Assembly: GCA_019454865.1 (NCBI GenBank)
Contig: JACFNJ010000070.1
Location: 1-10,844, forward strand
DNA: 10,844 bases
Direction of reading: 5' to 3'
Source: Bacteroidia bacterium
Lineage (GTDB): Bacteria; Bacteroidota; Bacteroidia; UKL13-3
Shown here: one piece after another, positions 6,523 through 10,844 of the stretch
Position numbering within the stretch: position 1 is the stretch's first letter
Layout: the number at the start of each line of letters is the position of its first letter
Program-made: the position numbers and the translations under genes
Notes under the pieces: model-generated
Database searches by the model: none
What the model saw: only the letters and a program-made list of their open reading frames with translations
Told to the model about the DNA's origin: nothing

Positions 6523-8136
6523 TTAGCTATTGCTATACTCAACGGCTGCTTTTATAAATTTTACAAAAAGCGGGTGCGGAGTTAAAACTGTACTTTTATA
6601 CTCCGGATGAAATTGTACTCCAACAAAGAAAGGATGATCTTTTACTTCAACTATTTCGGCAAGTTTTGTGTCAGGATTTATGCCTGTAATGTGCATGCCT
6701 GATTTTTCAAAGTCCTTTGCAAATTTACTGTTAAACTCATAACGATGGCGATGGCGTTCGGTAATTTTAGTTTTATCGTATGCTTTATATGCCTTGCTGT
6801 CTTTACTAAGTTCGCAGGTATATGCACCAAGGCGCATTGTTCCACCTTTTGAAGTAATTTTCTTTTGGTCAGGCATTAGGTCAATAACCGGAAATTTTGT
6901 TTTAGCATTCATTTCTGTACTGTGTGCATCCTTATAGCCTAATACATTGCGCGCAAATTCAATCACACTTATTTGCATACCTAAGCATATACCAAAAAAC
7001 GGAATTTTGTTTTCACGTGCGTATTTTACAGCAATAATTTTTCCATCTATTCCTCTGCCTCCAAATCCCGGTGCTACTAATATTCCATCCAAATGGCCAA
7101 GCTTTTGATTTGCATTTTCATCCGTTATTAATTCGCTGTGTATGTATTCTAATTTTACTTTACACTCATTACTTGCTCCTGCATGTACAAAAGCTTCAAT
7201 TATACTTTTATAGGCATCTGGTAACTCAACATATTTTCCTATCAGTCCAACTTTTACTTCGTGTTTCGGATTTTTGTGTTTTGTTAAAAAGTTTAACCAA
7301 CTATCCATATCGGGTTCGTTTTTGGATGATAGCTTTAGTTTGCCCAATACTGTTTTGTCTAATTTTTCTTTTTGCATTGCAATCGGAACATCATAAATAG
7401 TAGGCATATCCAATGCTTCAATTACAGCATTTGGTGTTACGTTACAGAACAATGCAATTTTCTTTTTAATCTCTTTACTTATCGGATGCTCAGAACGACA
7501 CACCAATATATCGGGCTGGATACCTGATTCCAATAATAGTTTAACCGAATGCTGTGTAGGTTTTGTTTTAAGCTCGTGCGATGTAGCTAAGTAAGGCAAT
7601 AAGGTAAGATGCACTACAATACAATCTTCTTGCTTTAACTCCCAACGTAATTGTCGTACAGCTTCTATGTATGGTAATGATTCAATATCACCTACAGTTC
7701 CACCCAATTCGGTAATGATTATTTCATACTTACCGGTTTCGCCAATAAGCTTCATTCTTCGCTTTATTTCATCCGTAATGTGCGGAATAACTTGTACCGT
7801 TTTACCTAAAAATGCTCCCTCACGTTCTTTCTCAATTACATATTGATAAATGCGCCCGGTTGTTACATTGTTTGCCTGGGAGGTAGGTGTGTTTAAAAAC
7901 CGTTCGTAATGCCCCAAATCCAAGTCTGTTTCTGCACCGTCATCAGTAACAAAACATTCACCATGCTCATACGGGTTAAGTGTTCCCGGGTCAACATTTA
8001 TGTATGGGTCAAATTTTTGTATTGTTACCGAATATCCGCGTGCTTGTAAAAGCTTTGCTAACGAAGCAGAAATAATTCCTTTTCCTAATGACGATGTTAC
8101 ACCACCGGTAACAAAAATATATTTTGGGTTTTGCAT
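6523..8136 (-). CDS. pyrG: CTP synthase
   Basis: PyrG aminates UTP to CTP with ATP and glutamine, the last step of pyrimidine nucleotide synthesis; it is a cytoplasmic tetramer that can also form filaments. At 537 residues it has the usual length. The N-terminal synthetase domain opens with KYIFVTGGVTSSLGKG (5-20), with the P-loop-like segment in it, followed by KFDPYINVDPGT (41-52), HGECFVTDDGAETDLD (58-73), ELGGTVGDIES (143-153) and TKPTQHSVK (191-199). The class I glutamine amidotransferase domain begins near 295. It has APGFGGRGIDGK (355-366), nucleophile Cys384 in FFGICLGMQ, and His510/Glu512 in VGVQFHPEYKS. All catalytic residues are present. The start ATG at 8134-8136 gives the canonical short N-terminus. 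kdsB, an enzyme that uses CTP, lies upstream on the same strand, 214 bases away, with probable separate transcription. Confidence 0.97.
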   Translation of the reverse strand: MQNPKYIFVTGGVTSSLGKGIISASLAKLLQARGYSVTIQKFDPYINVDPGTLNPYEHGECFVTDDGAETDLDLGHYERFLNTPTSQANNVTTGRIYQYVIEKEREGAFLGKTVQVIPHITDEIKRRMKLIGETGKYEIIITELGGTVGDIESLPYIEAVRQLRWELKQEDCIVVHLTLLPYLATSHELKTKPTQHSVKLLLESGIQPDILVCRSEHPISKEIKKKIALFCNVTPNAVIEALDMPTIYDVPIAMQKEKLDKTVLGKLKLSSKNEPDMDSWLNFLTKHKNPKHEVKVGLIGKYVELPDAYKSIIEAFVHAGASNECKVKLEYIHSELITDENANQKLGHLDGILVAPGFGGRGIDGKIIAVKYARENKIPFFGICLGMQISVIEFARNVLGYKDAHSTEMNAKTKFPVIDLMPDQKKITSKGGTMRLGAYTCELSKDSKAYKAYDKTKITERHRHRYEFNSKFAKDFEKSGMHITGINPDTKLAEIVEVKDHPFFVGVQFHPEYKSTVLTPHPLFVKFIKAAVEYSNS

Positions 8137-8206
8137 ATTGCTGTTTTTTTTACTGCGGATTAATAATTAGAAAAGGAAATATGGGTTGATTGGGTTATCC
8201 CGCAAA

Positions 8207-8231
8207 CCATATAGCATTTTCAACTATATGG
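8207..8231 (-). promoter_or_regulatory. Hairpin at the 5' end of the pyrG leader
   Basis: CCATATAG and CTATATGG form a perfect 8-bp stem with a 9-base loop. The hairpin lies just downstream of the candidate pyrG -7 element, so it would sit at or very near the 5' end of the mRNA, about 70 bases before the ATG. It may protect the mRNA or take part in control of pyrG. It matches no riboswitch class I know. Confidence 0.45.
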
Positions 8232-8235
8232 GATA

Positions 8236-8243
8236 CAAAGGTA
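8236..8243 (-). promoter_or_regulatory. -7 element of the pyrG promoter
   Basis: On the minus strand TACCTTTG matches TAnnTTTG exactly. It is about 100 bases upstream of the pyrG ATG. I see no strong TTTG at the -33 position. The leader would be about 95 bases. Confidence 0.5.
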
Positions 8244-8306
8244 GCAAAATTTCAGTGGTTAAAAAGTAACACTACAAAGTTTGTAAAAACAACTTTTAAA
8301 CACGGC

Positions 8307-8348
8307 TGTGGGTAAGTGCAGAAAGCCCACATACTGTAATTGATACAG
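8307..8348 (-). terminator. Probable terminator region after kdsB
   Basis: Two adjacent inverted repeats follow the kdsB stop: CTGTA/TACAG (8334-8348) and TGTGGG/CCCACA (8307-8312 with 8326-8331). On the minus strand the second is followed by TTTAAAAG and TTGTTTTTAC. The T-tract is broken, so termination may be weak. Confidence 0.4.
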
Positions 8349-8350
8349 CG

Positions 8351-9076
8351 TTATAGTGTTTTTAAAATTCTTTCTAAATCTTCCGGAGTATCTACTGCTA
8401 TGGTTTCTAAGTCGGTTTTGCATAATCGTATAACTAACCTATTTTCTATCCAGCGTAATTGTTCTAAGCTTTCAATTTGTTCAAGTGTGCCCATTTTAAG
8501 CTGTGTAAGTTTTGGTAATACATCTGCACGATATGCATATATTCCGATGTGCTTGTAATAGTGTGTAGGAAAATCTTTGTTTCTTTTGTATGGAATGGGT
8601 GAGCGTGAAAAATATATTGCTTCATCCAACTTATTAAAAATTGCTTTCACAACATTGGGATTGTTAATTTCTTCCTCAGCAGTTATTTCTTTAATTAAAG
8701 ATGCAATTTCTGTATGTGGATTTAAAAAAGCTTCTGCTAAAAGTTCAATTTGTTTAGGGTTAATAAATGGTTCATCGCCTTGTATGTTTATTACCACGTC
8801 ATACGTATTGTTAAGTTTGCTTAATGCTTCGGCACAACGGTCGGTACCGCTTTGGTGATGGCTTGCTGTTAATACAACATTGCCACCAAATTCGTTTACC
8901 TTTCTTGCAATTCGTTCATCATCGGTAGCTACTACTACATGATTTAGTATTGAAGTTTTTAAACATTGTTCATATACGCGTTGAATCATGCTTTTACCGC
9001 CAATATCAATTAGTGGCTTGCCCGGAAAACGTGATGATGCATATCGTGCAGGGATTATTCCTACAATCTTTTTCAT
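8351..9076 (-). CDS. kdsB: 3-deoxy-manno-octulosonate cytidylyltransferase (CMP-Kdo synthetase)
   Basis: KdsB joins Kdo to CMP using CTP, activating the sugar for transfer to lipid A in the lipopolysaccharide inner core. The 241-residue protein has the family's nucleotidyltransferase fold. It shows IIPARYASSRFPGKPL (7-22, CTP binding), VVVATDDERI (47-56), HHQSGTDRCAEAL (73-85), INIQGDEPFI (97-106, with the metal ligand Asp101), YFSRSPIPY (155-163), GIYAYRADVL (178-187) and AVDTPEDL (227-234, second metal ligand Asp229). Nothing is missing. It indicates a Gram-negative envelope with Kdo-containing lipopolysaccharide. The gene is divergent from rsmE, with 68 bases between the starts, and precedes pyrG on the same strand. 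Confidence 0.96.
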   Translation of the reverse strand: MKKIVGIIPARYASSRFPGKPLIDIGGKSMIQRVYEQCLKTSILNHVVVATDDERIARKVNEFGGNVVLTASHHQSGTDRCAEALSKLNNTYDVVINIQGDEPFINPKQIELLAEAFLNPHTEIASLIKEITAEEEINNPNVVKAIFNKLDEAIYFSRSPIPYKRNKDFPTHYYKHIGIYAYRADVLPKLTQLKMGTLEQIESLEQLRWIENRLVIRLCKTDLETIAVDTPEDLERILKTL

Positions 9077-9095
9077 ATTATTTTTTTTGAAAGAT

Positions 9096-9103
9096 TATGT
9101 TTG
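9096..9103 (+). promoter_or_regulatory. -7 element of the rsmE promoter
   Basis: TATGTTTG matches TAnnTTTG exactly. Transcription would begin near 9110 and the ATG at 9145 would follow a leader of about 35 bases. The ATG inside this element (9097) would then lie upstream of the transcript and cannot be the start of rsmE. The -33 region is only T-rich. Confidence 0.5.
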
Positions 9104-9104
9104 T

Positions 9105-9112
9105 CAAAAATA
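9105..9112 (-). promoter_or_regulatory. -7 element of the kdsB promoter
   Basis: On the minus strand TATTTTTG matches TAnnTTTG. It lies about 30 bases upstream of the kdsB ATG, giving a leader of about 20 bases. It is one base away from the opposing rsmE element. AT-rich sequence makes chance matches fairly likely. Confidence 0.4.
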
Positions 9113-9144
9113 GGGTAAAAATCCGAACTCGCTTATATTCGCAC

Positions 9145-9861
9145 ATGCACGTTTTTTATCAACCCGATATAACCCTTCCATTTATTACACTAAGCGAAGA
9201 AGAGTCAAAACATTGTGTTCGGGTACTACGATTACAAAATGGCGATAAAATATTTTTGGCTGACGGAAATGGCAAGTTGGCAACCGCACAAATTACCGAT
9301 AATCATCCCAAAAAATGCGTTTTGCAGATTGTTTCTGTTGAGCAGTTTTTGCGTGAAGAGTCTTCAGGGAGGCAATATTATTTGCATATAATGATAGCAC
9401 CTACCAAAAATATGGAGAGAGTGGAGTGGTTTATTGAAAAAGCAACGGAGGTGGGTATTGATGAAATTACTTTTATTGAAACCGAAAATAGTGAACGCAA
9501 TAAAGTGAATATGGATAGGTGCTTGAAAATTGCAATAAGTGCAATGAAACAAAGCAAACAATGGTATTTGCCAAAAATAAATGAATTAAAAAGCTTGAAA
9601 GAAATTATTCAACAACCGCCAACAGGTGCAAAATATGTAGCTTGGTGCCAAGCGGATAAAACGCAACTTTTTTCGAATATGCTCGATAAGCAGGAAAAAT
9701 ATTTTACGGTATTGATAGGACCGGAAGGTGATTTTACTACTCAAGAAATAAACGCATGTTTGCAATCGGGATTTGTACCGGTATCCTTTGGTGCTACAAT
9801 TTTGCGAACTGAAACAGCAGCATTATATGGCGTTATGGCTATTAAAGCATTACATTCGTAA
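9145..9861 (+). CDS. rsmE: 16S rRNA (uracil1498-N3)-methyltransferase
   Basis: RsmE methylates N3 of U1498 in 16S rRNA in the 30S subunit using S-adenosylmethionine. The chosen start gives 238 residues beginning MHVFYQPDI, the usual start in this family; a longer frame from 9097 adds 16 unrelated residues that overlap the promoter. The N-terminal PUA-like RNA-binding domain (about 1-70) includes LSEEESKHCVRVLRLQNGD (16-34). The SPOUT methyltransferase domain shows KATEVGIDEI (99-108), KQSKQWYLP (135-143), IGPEGDF (191-197) and SFGATILRTETAAL (214-227), the last two forming the trefoil-knot SAM site. It is complete. The DUF4159 gene begins 6 bases after its stop, so the two are probably co-transcribed. 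Confidence 0.95.
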   Translation: MHVFYQPDITLPFITLSEEESKHCVRVLRLQNGDKIFLADGNGKLATAQITDNHPKKCVLQIVSVEQFLREESSGRQYYLHIMIAPTKNMERVEWFIEKATEVGIDEITFIETENSERNKVNMDRCLKIAISAMKQSKQWYLPKINELKSLKEIIQQPPTGAKYVAWCQADKTQLFSNMLDKQEKYFTVLIGPEGDFTTQEINACLQSGFVPVSFGATILRTETAALYGVMAIKALHS

Positions 9862-9867
9862 TTGAAA

Positions 9868-10521
9868 ATGAAAAAACTTTTAATTTTTAGTTTACTAGTA
9901 TTTCCAAGCTTAATGAGTTTTGCTCCGGCTACGGTAAAAATTGCTAAATTAAAATATAGCGGTGGAGGCGATTGGTATGCAAACAAAACTTCTTTGCCAA
10001 ATCTTATTCGTTTTTGCAATCAAAATATAGGTACAGGAATTTATGCAGAGGAGGATATTGTGGAAGTAGGCAGTCCGGATATTTTTAATTATGCTTTTGT
10101 GCATTTAACCGGACATGGCAATATTGTTTTTAATAATCAAGAAGTGCAAAACCTGCGTAATTATTTAATAGCCGGTGGTTTTTTGCATGCAGATGATAAT
10201 TACGGATTGGATAAATTTTTTAGAAGAGAAATGAAAAAAGTTTTTCCTGAGTTGGAGTTTATAGAGTTACCGTTTAGTCATCCCATTTATCATCAAAAAT
10301 ACAACTTTGCAAATGGATTGCCCAAAGTGCATGAGCACAACGGAAAGCCTCCACAAGGTTTTGGTTTAATCTATAAAGGACGGTTGGTTTGTTTTTATTC
10401 GTATGAGTGCGATTTGGGTAATGGCTGGGAAGATCAAGATGTGTATAACGACCCTGAACCTATACGGCAGAAAGCTTTACAAATGGGTGCTAATATTATT
10501 CAATATGTTTTTTCTAATTAA
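9868..10521 (+). CDS. DUF4159 domain-containing exported protein
   Basis: The start ATG at 9868 gives 217 residues; a TTG two codons upstream is also in frame but less likely. Residues 1-20 form a signal peptide (MKKL, hydrophobic LIFSLLVFPSLMSFA), so it should be exported to the periplasm. The mature part matches the DUF4159 domain as I know it from Bacteroidetes: KLKYSGGGDWYANKTSLPNL (27-46), FVHLTGHGNIVF (77-88), GGFLHADDNYGLDKFFRREM (103-122) and FSHPIYH (136-142). DUF4159 resembles the class I glutamine-amidotransferase-like fold, but its activity is unknown and I do not assign one. It is linked closely to rsmE (6-base gap) and converges on purM with 24 bases between stops. Confidence 0.85.
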   Translation: MKKLLIFSLLVFPSLMSFAPATVKIAKLKYSGGGDWYANKTSLPNLIRFCNQNIGTGIYAEEDIVEVGSPDIFNYAFVHLTGHGNIVFNNQEVQNLRNYLIAGGFLHADDNYGLDKFFRREMKKVFPELEFIELPFSHPIYHQKYNFANGLPKVHEHNGKPPQGFGLIYKGRLVCFYSYECDLGNGWEDQDVYNDPEPIRQKALQMGANIIQYVFSN

Positions 10522-10545
10522 CCAAGCTATATCTTTTAGAGAAAA

Positions 10546-10844
10546 TTAGTAAACAAACTCTCCGTTTTCCGATTTAATTACAACTTCTTTTTTAGGTGTT
10601 GATTCAACATAGCCTATAATTTGTGCATCAATTCCTACATTTTTAGCTATGGCTATTAAATCTTCTGCTGTTTTTTCGTTAGTATAAAACTCTAATAAAC
10701 TTCCCATATTAAACACTTTATACATTTCATGCCAAGTGCTGTTGCTTTGTTGTTGTATCATTTTAAATAGCGGTGGGGTTTCAAATAAATTGTTTTTAAC
10801 AATTCGTAATCCATTAGTGTAGTGTAACACCTTGGTATGTGCAC
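10546..10844 (-). CDS. purM: Phosphoribosylformylglycinamidine cyclo-ligase (AIR synthetase), C-terminal part
   Basis: PurM closes the imidazole ring of formylglycinamidine ribonucleotide with ATP, giving aminoimidazole ribonucleotide in purine synthesis. About 98 residues are visible, and the frame stays open to the window edge, so the start lies to the right. TKVLHYTNGLRIVKNNLF, then PPLFKMIQQQSNSTWHEMYKVFNMG and a final segment ending IIGYVESTPKKEVVIKSENGEFVY, match the C-terminal domain of Bacteroidetes-type PurM. The GTG at 10828-10830 lies inside this domain and is not a start. The ATP-binding N-terminal domain cannot be checked. Confidence 0.88.
   Translation of the reverse strand, partial: AHTKVLHYTNGLRIVKNNLFETPPLFKMIQQQSNSTWHEMYKVFNMGSLLEFYTNEKTAEDLIAIAKNVGIDAQIIGYVESTPKKEVVIKSENGEFVY

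Overview
The window looks like a chromosomal segment of a Bacteroidota member (Chitinophagales/Sphingobacteriales/Cytophagales-like; I cannot go lower). The reasons are low GC, several matches to the Bacteroidetes -7 promoter element TAnnTTTG, a relic of a type IX secretion (T9SS) C-terminal sorting domain, a DUF4159 protein, start sites without an obvious Shine-Dalgarno sequence, and a CarB without the C-terminal regulatory domain.

Layout. Positions 1-135 are the tail of an OmpR/PhoB-type response regulator, followed by a terminator. carB (284-3103, +) stands alone with its own promoter and terminator. Positions 3104-3800 hold no intact gene but contain a decayed T9SS cargo-protein tail on the minus strand. 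Positions 3801-6166 (+) are a compact four-gene operon: DoxX-like membrane protein, ECF-type sigma factor, GTP cyclohydrolase I (folE), and a short FAD/NAD(P) oxidoreductase. Two of its junctions are TAATG overlaps, and a possible ECF-type promoter lies upstream. Positions 6167-6522 hold a terminator and a short relic of an outer-membrane efflux protein tail, in frame with the stop of pyrG. pyrG (6523-8136) and kdsB (8351-9076) follow on the minus strand. Divergent from kdsB are rsmE (start re-assigned to 9145) and a DUF4159 gene, closely spaced. The C-terminal part of purM enters from the right on the minus strand.

How the genes fit together. carB, pyrG and purM are nucleotide-biosynthesis genes. 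PyrG makes the CTP that KdsB uses to activate Kdo for lipopolysaccharide. The ECF-folE-oxidoreductase-DoxX operon is the accessory part: a sigma factor co-transcribed with a pterin-precursor enzyme and a flavin reductase, with no anti-sigma gene beside it. It sits between two gene relics, which suggests repeated remodelling between the housekeeping genes carB and pyrG. I regard this operon as the best candidate for an under-described system. Its physiological role is inference.
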